Assembly (NCBI GenBank): GCA_023399455.1
Contig: JAEWPN010000226.1
Location: 1 to 33,780 of the forward strand
Length of the DNA stretch: 33,780 bases
Source of the DNA: Bacillota bacterium
Lineage (GTDB): Bacteria; Bacillota; Clostridia; Lachnospirales; Lachnospiraceae
Direction of reading: 5' to 3'
Part shown: one piece after another, positions 1 to 7,620 of the stretch
Numbering within the stretch: the first letter of the stretch is position 1
How the letters are laid out: the number at the start of each line of letters is the position of its first letter
Notes under the pieces: model-generated
The model's input: the letters and a program-made list of their open reading frames with translations, nothing else
The model's database searches: none
What the model was told of the DNA's origin: nothing
Position numbers and translations under genes: made by a program

Positions 1-452
1 GATTCTTCTCCATCCGTTAATATTTTGAAGCATTCCAACAAAAATAAGGTGAAAAGAGGAATACACAGCGCTTCACTCATTACGGAATTCGTAATGAATA
101 AATGCAGAGAGGAAAAGTATTTCGTAACCATATGGGGCATTATCCCCAAAAGAACTACTACTATTTCCTCAAAGAATCGTAAAGAAAATTTCTTCGCCAT
201 ATATTCCGCAAACAGCCATATGCTAAACGCGGCCAATAAATTCTGGATGATTCCCATCGCCGTAAGCCATACTTCTCCAAACAGTTCCCGAAGGCATAAG
301 AGAAAAAGGGGATACAGCGGTTCTCTGTGAATGTGCATCTTAATATACTGATCGGAGTCGTTGTATACGCCCGGTCCGAATATGGCGAACATTCCGAGAA
401 ACAATGCGGCAAGTACTATCAGAAGTCCGCCGGATTTCATGTTTTTTGTCAT
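1..452 (-). CDS. GT-C-like multispanning membrane protein, N-terminal part only (runs off the left edge)
   Basis: An open frame starts with ATG at 452-450 and stays open to the left edge for 150 codons. The start has a GGAG site six bases upstream and overlaps the preceding dehydrogenase stop by one base (TAATG), which is translational coupling. The protein begins MTKNMKSGGLLIVLAALF, a membrane segment. It continues into an extracytoplasmic stretch with GPGVYNDSDQY near residues 27-37 and HIHREPLYPLFLL, and then more hydrophobic helices. A first membrane helix followed by an acidic D/DSD patch in the first outer loop is the usual layout of GT-C glycosyltransferases that use polyprenyl-phosphate sugars outside the membrane. 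The family is inferred from topology and composition only, and the C-terminal half is not in the window. Confidence 0.8.
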   Translation of the reverse strand, partial: MTKNMKSGGLLIVLAALFLGMFAIFGPGVYNDSDQYIKMHIHREPLYPLFLLCLRELFGEVWLTAMGIIQNLLAAFSIWLFAEYMAKKFSLRFFEEIVVVLLGIMPHMVTKYFSSLHLFITNSVMSEALCIPLFTLFLLECFKILTDGEE

Positions 453-1768
453 TACAGTCTCCAATATAGAAATTCGCCGTCCGAATAATCCCTCTTATCG
501 AATAAACCCTTGAGGTCCATTAATACCTTCTGTTCATGCTCCTCATGAAAAAAGCCTGCGATTTTCTCTCTGGATAATTCAAGGAACTGTGAATGAGCCA
601 CCGCTACGATGACCGCGTCCATATTCCGGATTTCCTCCATAGCATGGAAGTCGATCCCATAGAGCCTCTTCGCTTCCCCTGAATCCGCCGCCGGGTCTAC
701 CACGATTGGCGTGATTCCATATTCCTCTAATTCTTTATAAATATCGATAACTTTGGTGTTTCTTGTATCTGGGCAGTTCTCTTTGAAGGTAAATCCTAAA
801 ATTGCCACTCTCGCACCTTTTACCGGTACATTAGTTTTGATCAAGTTTTTTACAAGGCTTTCTGCCACATATTTTCCCATGTCGTCATTGATGCGGCGGC
901 CCGAAAGGATGATTTGTGAATGATATCCCAGCTGTTCCGCCTTATAGGTCAGATAGTAAGGATCCACACCGATGCAGTGTCCTCCTACGAGTCCCGGGAA
1001 AAATTTGAGGAAATTCCACTTTGTACCTGCTGCCTCTAAAACAGCCTTTGTATCGATCCCCATTCTATGGAATATGATGGACAACTCGTTCATAAAAGCG
1101 ATATTAATATCCCTTTGGCTATTTTCAATTACTTTGGCCGCTTCCGCCACCTTGATGGATTCCGCCCTATACACCCCGGCCTCTACCACCAGCTCGTACA
1201 CCTTCGCGATGGTATCTAACGTCTCCTCATCCATACCGGATACAATCTTAACGATAGTTTCCAGCCTGTGTACCTTATCGCCCGGATTAATTCTTTCCGG
1301 GGAATAGCCTATTTTAAAATCTACGCCGCATTTTAATCCCGATTCCTTTTCCAGGATGGGAACACATATCTCTTCGGTAACTCCGGGATACACTGTGGAT
1401 TCAAATACGACAATAGAGCCTCTCGTCAGGTTCTGTCCAAGCAGGCGGCTTGCGCCCTCCACCGGGGAAAGGTCAGGGGTATGGTCGTCGTTTACCGGAG
1501 TCGGGACTGCCACGATGTGGAATTTCGCTCCCTTTAGCTTGTCCGCATCTGCGGTAAATTCTACAGATGTGCTTTTGATTACCTCCGTACCCACTTCGTT
1601 AGTAGGATCTACTCCCGACTTATACAGCTCTATCTTCTCCTTATTTAAGTCGAAACCAACCACCTTTATCTTTCTTGCAAAGGCTACCGCAATCGGCATA
1701 CCTACATATCCGAGACCGACCAATGAGAGTTTTTCCTCTCCGCTTACAAGTTTCTCGTATAAATCCAT
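452..1768 (-). CDS. UDP-N-acetylhexosamine 6-dehydrogenase (WbpA/WbpO/TviB type nucleotide-sugar dehydrogenase)
   Basis: This 438-residue protein should oxidise C6 of a UDP-HexNAc (UDP-GlcNAc or UDP-GalNAc) twice with NAD+, giving the uronic acid form in the cytosol. The NAD-binding motif is VGLGYVGMP near residues 17-25. YSPERINPGDK at about 155-165 and GGHCIGVDPYYL around Cys265 (the catalytic cysteine) are typical of the WbpA/TviB branch, as opposed to UDP-glucose dehydrogenase. I chose the ATG at 1768 because GGAGG lies eight bases upstream. An in-frame ATG at 1783 has no ribosome binding site. It follows the GT4 gene by 14 bases and is coupled to the next membrane protein. It would supply an acidic HexNAcA to the glycan. 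The exact epimer cannot be told from sequence alone. Confidence 0.93.
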   Translation of the reverse strand: MDLYEKLVSGEEKLSLVGLGYVGMPIAVAFARKIKVVGFDLNKEKIELYKSGVDPTNEVGTEVIKSTSVEFTADADKLKGAKFHIVAVPTPVNDDHTPDLSPVEGASRLLGQNLTRGSIVVFESTVYPGVTEEICVPILEKESGLKCGVDFKIGYSPERINPGDKVHRLETIVKIVSGMDEETLDTIAKVYELVVEAGVYRAESIKVAEAAKVIENSQRDINIAFMNELSIIFHRMGIDTKAVLEAAGTKWNFLKFFPGLVGGHCIGVDPYYLTYKAEQLGYHSQIILSGRRINDDMGKYVAESLVKNLIKTNVPVKGARVAILGFTFKENCPDTRNTKVIDIYKELEEYGITPIVVDPAADSGEAKRLYGIDFHAMEEIRNMDAVIVAVAHSQFLELSREKIAGFFHEEHEQKVLMDLKGLFDKRDYSDGEFLYWRL

Positions 1769-1782
1769 CTTCTTATCCTCCA

Positions 1783-2871
1783 TTATGAGTTATATAATAT
1801 CGTGTTAATTTCACTTATATAAGAATCGATGACAGAATTTCTGTCGAATTCACATTCCATCTTCTCCCTGGCCGCTTTTCCCATATGTGCCTGCTCTTCT
1901 TTAGATAATGCGAGAAACTTCTCCATAGCCCGGATCAAATCGTCTGCATTGCCGGGAGTGAAGCCAAAGCCCGTCACTTCCTCCTCAAAAGCCTCCCTGC
2001 ATCCGCTGATATTGGAAGCGATTACCGGACGTCCCGTAGCCGCCGCCTCTATAAGCGCATTCGACATGCCTTCGTGAAACGATGCCACCACAATAGCGTC
2101 TGCCTTTGCTATATAAGAATGTACTTCCGTTTGGAAACCCCACTGACTGATAATTCCTTTTTCTGTATATTCATCCAGCATTTCCTGATAATCTTCATCA
2201 CAATAACCCATTACTGCAAATTCGATATCCTCTCTATGCAGCCTGACCGCCGCTTCCAGATATTCCAGGATGCCGCGCTCCTTCATTACCCTTCCAATAA
2301 AAAGGAAGGTAGTCCTTACGCCCATAGGATATGGCTCGAAAGAATGTCTTTTAAGATTCACTCCGGAGCCGTTTACCATCCGCTCTTTTTTCCCGGCAAT
2401 GCGATAACCGGAAAAAATATTCCTGTTCTCAGCATTTTGAAAAAAAATACACTCCGCCTTTTTAAGACCTGTCCGGTACATATGGACAATCATCTTAAGG
2501 AAAAGGCCTTCCTTGTCAAAAGCTCCGCCCAGCCCCGTTATCGTAGTGATATAGGGTACTTTCAAAAGCCTGCTGGCGAAACCTCCGTATATGTTCGGCT
2601 TTATAGTATAAGTAATCACCATATCCGGCTTTATATGTTTTATCAGCCTCCGGTAGGCCACGAAAAGCTTCATGTCCTCCTTCACATCCATTCCCCTTCT
2701 GTTAATAGGTGTTTCGACAATCTCACACCCTTCTTCCTGAAGTTCGGCAGTCTTGGTCTGATCCGGAAGGCTGATGATTACCCTATGACTTTCCAGCAGT
2801 CTAAGGAGCAGCTCATTTCGAAAATCGTAAAGCCCGCCCGAGGAATTGGTTAAAATTAATATTATACCCAT
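1783..2871 (-). CDS. GT4 family glycosyltransferase (PglA-like position)
   Basis: A 362-residue GT-B fold retaining glycosyltransferase. The N-terminal domain starts GIILILTNSSGGLYDFR, as in WbpT/PglA-type GT4 enzymes. The C-terminal nucleotide-binding half has GRVMKERGILEYLEAA and the EX7E motif in HEGMSNALIEAAATGRPV. No membrane segment or signal peptide is seen, so it should act at the cytosolic face. The ATG follows the stop codon of the ATP-grasp gene directly (TAGATG). Its place just after the phosphoglycosyl transferase and ATP-grasp genes suggests it adds the second sugar, likely a HexNAc, to the undecaprenyl-diphosphate primer. In the Campylobacter pgl locus PglA does this after PglC. 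The sugar specificity is inference. Confidence 0.92.
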   Translation of the reverse strand: MGIILILTNSSGGLYDFRNELLLRLLESHRVIISLPDQTKTAELQEEGCEIVETPINRRGMDVKEDMKLFVAYRRLIKHIKPDMVITYTIKPNIYGGFASRLLKVPYITTITGLGGAFDKEGLFLKMIVHMYRTGLKKAECIFFQNAENRNIFSGYRIAGKKERMVNGSGVNLKRHSFEPYPMGVRTTFLFIGRVMKERGILEYLEAAVRLHREDIEFAVMGYCDEDYQEMLDEYTEKGIISQWGFQTEVHSYIAKADAIVVASFHEGMSNALIEAAATGRPVIASNISGCREAFEEEVTGFGFTPGNADDLIRAMEKFLALSKEEQAHMGKAAREKMECEFDRNSVIDSYISEINTILYNS

Positions 2872-3855
2872 CTACTCTATCATCTCCGTATCGCTCATGT
2901 CTTTGATCATAACCTCATTATATTTCATCATACAGACCCCTGCTTTATAGCTGCCCACGGTATAGGGATTGCTTTCTCCCTTTAAGTTACGGATTACCTG
3001 CTTCGGCATATTCACGCCGCACTCATGGGCATGGGGATAGCCTCCGCCAAATCGGGGATTCACTTCGGAAATGTAATAAATGTCTCCAATCTTAAAGATG
3101 TCCATATCTATCATACCACAGAACCCACATTTTTCCACAAATTTTTCTATCGCGGAAAAAAGCTCCTTATCTTTATATGATATGGCTTTATCAGTCTCTC
3201 CGGCACGCATTTTTATCTTTTCTTTCACAAAAATCGAGGTGCACTTGCCGCTTTGCATGTCTACATAGACATCTGCTCCATACTCCGTCCCGTTCATGAA
3301 TTCCTGAATCATCAGGTCATCATACAATCCGAAAAGGACTTCCAGCTCCTCTTTCCCGTATACCTTGTTTATATGCATGCTGGCGCTTCCCCTTATCGGC
3401 TTCACAAATACCGGGTAAGAAAGTTCGCCATTCCCCTCGGCAAGATAAAAAGCCTCCTTATCGACAAAGCATCTTCCCGTGGGAATCTCCATCTGCGTAA
3501 GCAGCTCATACATTTTATATTTATCGAAACAGGTTTCCACCAGTTCATAGGGGGAAATGATAGGAGTCGTTCCTGCCTCAAGAAACCTCTCTCTTTCTCT
3601 GGCAAGCAGACTAAGCTCCGGGTCGATTAAAGAGAAAGCTCCATCGATCTGTTCCTTCTTGCATATGTCCAGCACGATATCCAGATAATCGGGCGCATCG
3701 ATACGCGGAACGAGATAAAATTTATCCGCTTCATAAATCGCAGGAGCGAGAACGGAGCAGTCCGTCGCTATGACTCTGCCCGTTTCCGCCAGCTCCTTCT
3801 TAAAATATTGCACGACCTTATTTCTCGTTCCCGCACTTAAAATCAATATATTCAT
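2872..3855 (-). CDS. ATP-grasp ligase (carbamoyl-phosphate-synthase-like)
   Basis: A 327-residue cytosolic protein with a preATP-grasp domain (MNILILSAGTRNKVVQYF) and an ATP-grasp core. The ATP-binding lysine lies in PVFVKPIRGSASM. LMIQEFMNGTEYGADVYVD follows, and the Mg-binding E/N pair is in YYISEVNPRFGGGYP. Such enzymes activate a carboxylate as an acyl phosphate and join it to an amine or another nucleophile. Its ATG overlaps the stop of the phosphoglycosyl transferase by four bases (ATGA), so the two are translationally coupled. In this position, next to a 4-amino-sugar pathway that lacks an obvious acetyltransferase, it may attach an amino acid or other acid to the sugar amine. Amidation of a uronic acid is the main alternative. 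The substrate is unknown. Confidence 0.9.
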   Translation of the reverse strand: MNILILSAGTRNKVVQYFKKELAETGRVIATDCSVLAPAIYEADKFYLVPRIDAPDYLDIVLDICKKEQIDGAFSLIDPELSLLARERERFLEAGTTPIISPYELVETCFDKYKMYELLTQMEIPTGRCFVDKEAFYLAEGNGELSYPVFVKPIRGSASMHINKVYGKEELEVLFGLYDDLMIQEFMNGTEYGADVYVDMQSGKCTSIFVKEKIKMRAGETDKAISYKDKELFSAIEKFVEKCGFCGMIDMDIFKIGDIYYISEVNPRFGGGYPHAHECGVNMPKQVIRNLKGESNPYTVGSYKAGVCMMKYNEVMIKDMSDTEMIE

Positions 3856-4514
3856 ACGTTGTTTTCAATCCTTTCAAGGCTTCCGGTCTCTTCCAGTCTT
3901 TTCTTCCTGATTTCAGCAAAATTGCCCTCTGTCACATTGGTATCCTCCGCCACATCACCTCGTCCGAGCACTGTCCGCACGGTCAGCCACAGTACCTTCA
4001 TATCCATGCCAAAAGAAAGATTTCTCACGTACTCCACATCCTTCTTAAAACGACTGTCCCAATCGATGAAGTTCCGTCCGCTTACCTGAGCCAGTCCGGT
4101 AAGCCCGGGACGCACCGTATGGCGCAGTTTCTCTTCCTCCGTGTAATAAGGCAGATAGGAGACAAGAAGAGGCCTGGGGCCAATGATACTCATATCTCCC
4201 GTTAATATATTCAGAAGCTCGGGAAGTTCATCCAGACTGGTGGCACGAAGAATTTTGCCGAATTTCGTAAGCCTGATGCTATCAGGCAAGAGGTTTCCAT
4301 TCTCATCCCTTTTATCTGTCATCGTTCGGAATTTGCAAAGAGTAAAGACCTTCTCATTCTTCCCCGGCCTCTCCTGCTTGAAAAAAACGGGACTTCCGAG
4401 CTTTGTCCTAACGAGTACAGCCAGCACGAAAAATAAAGGAGACAAGATAACGATTCCTATAAGCGCTAATAAGAAATCCAGTATTCTTTTTACATATCTT
4501 CCATATACCGTAAT
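3852..4514 (-). CDS. Monotopic phosphoglycosyl transferase, PglC/WcaJ C-terminal type (initiating sugar transferase)
   Basis: This short bacterial sugar transferase (about 220 residues) should move a phospho-sugar from a UDP-sugar to undecaprenyl phosphate, the first membrane step. It has one N-terminal re-entrant hydrophobic segment (RILDFLLALIGIVILSPLFF), the catalytic Asp-Glu pair in SLDELPELLNIL, and GDMSIIGPRPLLV and RPGLTGLAQVSGR, all diagnostic. The family call is firm but the start is odd. An AAGGAGG site at the upstream stop codon points to the ATT codon at 4514. With that start the Asp-Glu pair falls at residues 95-96, against 93-94 in Campylobacter PglC. The only conventional in-frame start is TTG at 4538, inside the upstream gene. 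The PglF/PglE-like neighbours suggest its substrate is a UDP-4-amino-4,6-dideoxy-HexNAc derivative. Confidence 0.93.
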   Translation of the reverse strand: MTVYGRYVKRILDFLLALIGIVILSPLFFVLAVLVRTKLGSPVFFKQERPGKNEKVFTLCKFRTMTDKRDENGNLLPDSIRLTKFGKILRATSLDELPELLNILTGDMSIIGPRPLLVSYLPYYTEEEKLRHTVRPGLTGLAQVSGRNFIDWDSRFKKDVEYVRNLSFGMDMKVLWLTVRTVLGRGDVAEDTNVTEGNFAEIRKKRLEETGSLERIENNV

Positions 4515-4530
4515 AGCCGTTACCTCCTTA
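4511..4530 (-). promoter_or_regulatory. Strong ribosome binding site in front of a non-ATG start
   Basis: On the minus strand the stop codon TAA of the aminotransferase gene (4530-4528) runs straight into AAGGAGG, a near-perfect Shine-Dalgarno sequence. Eight bases later comes ATT at 4514-4512, in frame with the sugar transferase. No ATG, GTG or TTG in frame lies at the expected distance. This site decides between ATT at 4514 and TTG at 4538, whose own upstream match (AAAGG, only three bases away) is weaker. Confidence 0.6.
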
Positions 4531-5673
4531 TAAGCCAAAAACCTTTCTCACAATACTGATCACCCGGTCCATATCTTCCTGCGTATTCTTGATGTCGCTG
4601 GGAAGGCACAAGCCTCTGTTGAAAATATCCTCGGATACGCTTATCATACTACCGTCTTTTTCTTCCGAAAGAGAAATAAAATCATATTCCTGAAATACAG
4701 GCTGCAGGTGCATCGGCTTCCAAATAGGCCGGCACTCGATATTCTCTGCCTCAAGTGCATCCATGATCATATCAGGAGTAACTCTGCAGCCCGCTTTTAT
4801 CGTCATGCAGGACAGCCAGTTATTGGCATCCCCATCCGGATTCAACGGATTCATAGTAATCTCCGGTATGTCCGAAAAAGCTTCCTGATACCGCTTATAA
4901 ATAGCTTTTTTAAGTGCCTTGTGTTCGTCCAGCGACAAAAGCTGCCCCCTGCCGATTCCCGCCGTCACGTTGCTCATGCGGTAATTGTAGCCAATCTGAG
5001 AATGCTGATAATGTCTGGCAGGGTCTCTGGCCTGTGTAGATAAGAACCGTGCCTTTTCTATCATTTCCTCCTCCTCGGACACAAGCATACCCCCTCCCGA
5101 GGTCGTAATGATCTTATTGCCGTTAAAGGAATAAATACCGAACCTGCCGAAGGTTCCGGTATGTTTTCCCTTATATGTGCTGCTCAGGGATTCTGCCGCA
5201 TCCTCTATAACCACGGTACCCTTCCCGGCACAGATCTCCATGATCTCCTGAAGCTTTGCCGGAGTTCCATATAAATGAACGATGATGACCGCTTTGGGAG
5301 AAGGATATTTTTCATAAGCCTTCTTCAGCGCTTCCGGAGACATATTCCACGTTTCTTCCTCCGAATCTATGAATACGGGCGTGGCGTTTTCATACATGAC
5401 CGGATTGCAGGTTGCGGAAAAGGTGAGAGATGGAACAAATATAATATCTTCCTTTTTTACACCAAGCAAGCGCAGTGCGAGATGAATCGCCGCGGTCCCC
5501 GAACTTAAGGCTGCCGCATAAGGTATGTTCACATACTCCGCCAGTTCTTTTTCAAAACTGTTTACGTTAGGACCGAGAGGAGCCACCCAGTTAGTATCGA
5601 ATGCCTCTTTTACGAATTCCTGCTCCTTTCCGTGCATGGTAGGAGAAGACAGGTATATCCTCTTGTTTTCCAT
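4528..5673 (-). CDS. UDP-4-keto-6-deoxy-HexNAc 4-aminotransferase, PglE-like (DegT/DnrJ/EryC1/StrS family)
   Basis: A 381-residue PLP enzyme predicted to aminate the 4-keto sugar made by the dehydratase encoded just upstream. Asp158 in VVIEDAAES and the PLP lysine Lys187 in SFNGNKIITTSGGG are present. GDANNWLS and RPIWKPMHLQPVF match the PglE/PglE-like subgroup that makes UDP-4-amino-4,6-dideoxy-GlcNAc on the way to bacillosamine. It lies 48 bases after the membrane dehydratase and before the phosphoglycosyl transferase, the order expected for a bacillosamine-type initiation module. No PglD-type acetyltransferase is found next to it. The start ATG has AGAGG about ten bases upstream. The exact sugar is inferred from subgroup motifs and neighbours. 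Confidence 0.92.
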   Translation of the reverse strand: MENKRIYLSSPTMHGKEQEFVKEAFDTNWVAPLGPNVNSFEKELAEYVNIPYAAALSSGTAAIHLALRLLGVKKEDIIFVPSLTFSATCNPVMYENATPVFIDSEEETWNMSPEALKKAYEKYPSPKAVIIVHLYGTPAKLQEIMEICAGKGTVVIEDAAESLSSTYKGKHTGTFGRFGIYSFNGNKIITTSGGGMLVSEEEEMIEKARFLSTQARDPARHYQHSQIGYNYRMSNVTAGIGRGQLLSLDEHKALKKAIYKRYQEAFSDIPEITMNPLNPDGDANNWLSCMTIKAGCRVTPDMIMDALEAENIECRPIWKPMHLQPVFQEYDFISLSEEKDGSMISVSEDIFNRGLCLPSDIKNTQEDMDRVISIVRKVFGL

Positions 5674-5721
5674 TGATAAAACGCCTCTTTTCTTTTATAA
5701 AATAACCTGAAATATATAATG

Positions 5722-7620
5722 TTATGATTTTATTAAATCCTTATAATGATAGGTCGGTACGATTTCCTTCACTAAGGGGCGAATGTCCGCCACTTCTTCT
5801 CTGGATTCTTCCTTCAGCTTTTTCAGCTGGGCGAAGAATTTCATCTCATCAAGTTCTATCGGTCTCCCTACATGAATCAATTTATTTGCCGTTTCCTTCA
5901 AGCCCTCTGCATCCATGAGAAGCTCTTCGTACAGCTTTTCACCGGGGCGCAGCCCCGTAAACTCTATCTTAATATCCTCTCCTACACGGTATCCGGATAA
6001 ACGGATCAAGTTCTCCGCCAAATCCAATATCCTCACCGGCTCTCCCATGTCAAGCACAAAGATTTCTCCGCCCTTCGCATAGGCTCCAGCCTGTAACACC
6101 AAGGAAACCGCTTCCGGAATCGTCATAAAATAACGGATAATATCGGGATGGGTCACCGTTACCGGCCCCCCCTTCATAATCTGCTTTCTGAAAAGCGGGA
6201 TGACGCTGCCATTGCTGCCAAGGACATTTCCGAAGCGCACTGCGACGAACTCCGTCTCGTAATGGTTGTTGAAGGTCTGAATGATCATCTCACAGATACG
6301 CTTGCTGGCTCCCATAATATTGGTTGGGTTCACCGCCTTATCGGTGGAAATCAGTACGAACTTCTTTACCCCGTAAAAAGCTGCCGCCTGAGCGGTTTTC
6401 CAAGTACCGAAGACATTGTTCTTCACCGCCTCGTTGGGGCTGTCCTCCATCAAGGGAACATGTTTATGCGCCGCCGCATGATAAACGATGTCCGGCCTGT
6501 AATGTTCGAATATCCAGTTGATTCTGTTCGTATTGCGAACAGATGCGATAAGCACCACGAGATCCAACTGTGAGTCGGAGTCCGCATCACAATATTTCGT
6601 CTTTAACTCCTGCTGTATGTCATATACGCTGTTTTCATAAATATCCAGAATAATAAGCTTCTTCGGCCTATGACCTGCAATCTGCCTGCACAGCTCACTG
6701 CCGATGGAGCCGCCTCCGCCGGTTACCAGGACCGTTTTATTCTGCACATAGCCAAGTATCGAATCGATATCCACACTGATGGGATCCCTGCCGAGCAGAT
6801 CCTCAACTTCAATGTCTCTTAACTTGCTGACATTGACTTCCCCGTTCACCAGCTGATACATACCGGGCAGAGAGCGCAGTTTACAGCTTGTCTCCTTGCA
6901 GATTTCCAGAATCTTTCGAAGCTCAGAACGGGAAATAGAGGGCATGGCCACGATAATTTCATCGATATCGTAAATGTCGGCGCATTCGATAATCTTATCC
7001 CTGCCGCCGGCTACCTTGATTCCCTGAATGTATCTTCCCCATTTACCCTTGTCGTCATCAATGATACATCTGATGACCATAGTGCTGAAATTGCTGTTCA
7101 CAATCTCCTTGATGATGACATTTGCCGCCTCGCCCGCGCCTATTACCATAACAGAGATTCCATTTTTCTTATTCTGCTGCTTGTGCTTCTGACTTCTCAA
7201 AAACCTGTAAGAAAAGCGACTGACAAAAATCATGCTGATCAGCACAAACATATACAAAAAGTAATAGCTCTTAGGCACCGGCTGCTGTACAGTCTTAAAA
7301 AACTGCAAGCCAACGCTGTTTAAAACTGCCGAAATTACACAGGACACAACCACGTTCTGCAGCTCCGTCTCTCCCGCAAACGCCCACAGGCTGTGATACA
7401 GCCTGAAAAAGTAAAAAATGAGCAGCGTCAGCAATATATTGACCGGAAGAAATCTTGTAATAGGGTCCAGAAAGTGGGCCGGTACCGTGTCGATATGAAA
7501 TTCGTAACGAATGAGCACCGCCATATAACTTGCAAAAATAATGCTGATGATATCATAAATGATCAGGCTCGTTCTTCTGTAGAACAATTTTACATTAAAA
7601 GGCTTTCTATCTTTCTTCAT
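5722..7620 (-). CDS. Membrane-bound UDP-HexNAc 4,6-dehydratase, PglF/CapD/FlaA1-like
   Basis: A roughly 632-residue protein with four N-terminal membrane helices (about residues 18-140), then two Rossmann-type domains. The first has VIGAGEAAN near residue 162. The second is the catalytic extended-SDR domain, with TGGGGSIGSE near 300, AAAHKHVP near 385 and ISTDKAVNPTNIMGASKR near 424-441. A Met replaces the usual catalytic Tyr in that last motif, as is normal for PglF-type dehydratases. It should convert UDP-GlcNAc to the 4-keto-6-deoxy sugar at the membrane for the adjacent PglE-like enzyme. I chose the second ATG (7620) because AAGG is nine bases upstream; the ATG at 7629 touches that site. 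It overlaps the upstream Wzy-like gene by 14 bases. The retaining mechanism is assumed from the family. Confidence 0.93.
   Translation of the reverse strand: MKKDRKPFNVKLFYRRTSLIIYDIISIIFASYMAVLIRYEFHIDTVPAHFLDPITRFLPVNILLTLLIFYFFRLYHSLWAFAGETELQNVVVSCVISAVLNSVGLQFFKTVQQPVPKSYYFLYMFVLISMIFVSRFSYRFLRSQKHKQQNKKNGISVMVIGAGEAANVIIKEIVNSNFSTMVIRCIIDDDKGKWGRYIQGIKVAGGRDKIIECADIYDIDEIIVAMPSISRSELRKILEICKETSCKLRSLPGMYQLVNGEVNVSKLRDIEVEDLLGRDPISVDIDSILGYVQNKTVLVTGGGGSIGSELCRQIAGHRPKKLIILDIYENSVYDIQQELKTKYCDADSDSQLDLVVLIASVRNTNRINWIFEHYRPDIVYHAAAHKHVPLMEDSPNEAVKNNVFGTWKTAQAAAFYGVKKFVLISTDKAVNPTNIMGASKRICEMIIQTFNNHYETEFVAVRFGNVLGSNGSVIPLFRKQIMKGGPVTVTHPDIIRYFMTIPEAVSLVLQAGAYAKGGEIFVLDMGEPVRILDLAENLIRLSGYRVGEDIKIEFTGLRPGEKLYEELLMDAEGLKETANKLIHVGRPIELDEMKFFAQLKKLKEESREEVADIRPLVKEIVPTYHYKDLIKS

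Noticed and set aside
161..412. An 83-codon minus-strand open frame near the left edge
   Set aside because: The adjacent frame starting at 452 has a ribosome binding site, is coupled to the upstream gene and encodes clear membrane helices. This one is its shadow.
2074..2853. A 259-codon open frame on the plus strand
   Set aside because: It lies wholly antisense to the well-supported GT4 gene, has no recognisable domain, and its composition is that of a reverse-strand shadow.
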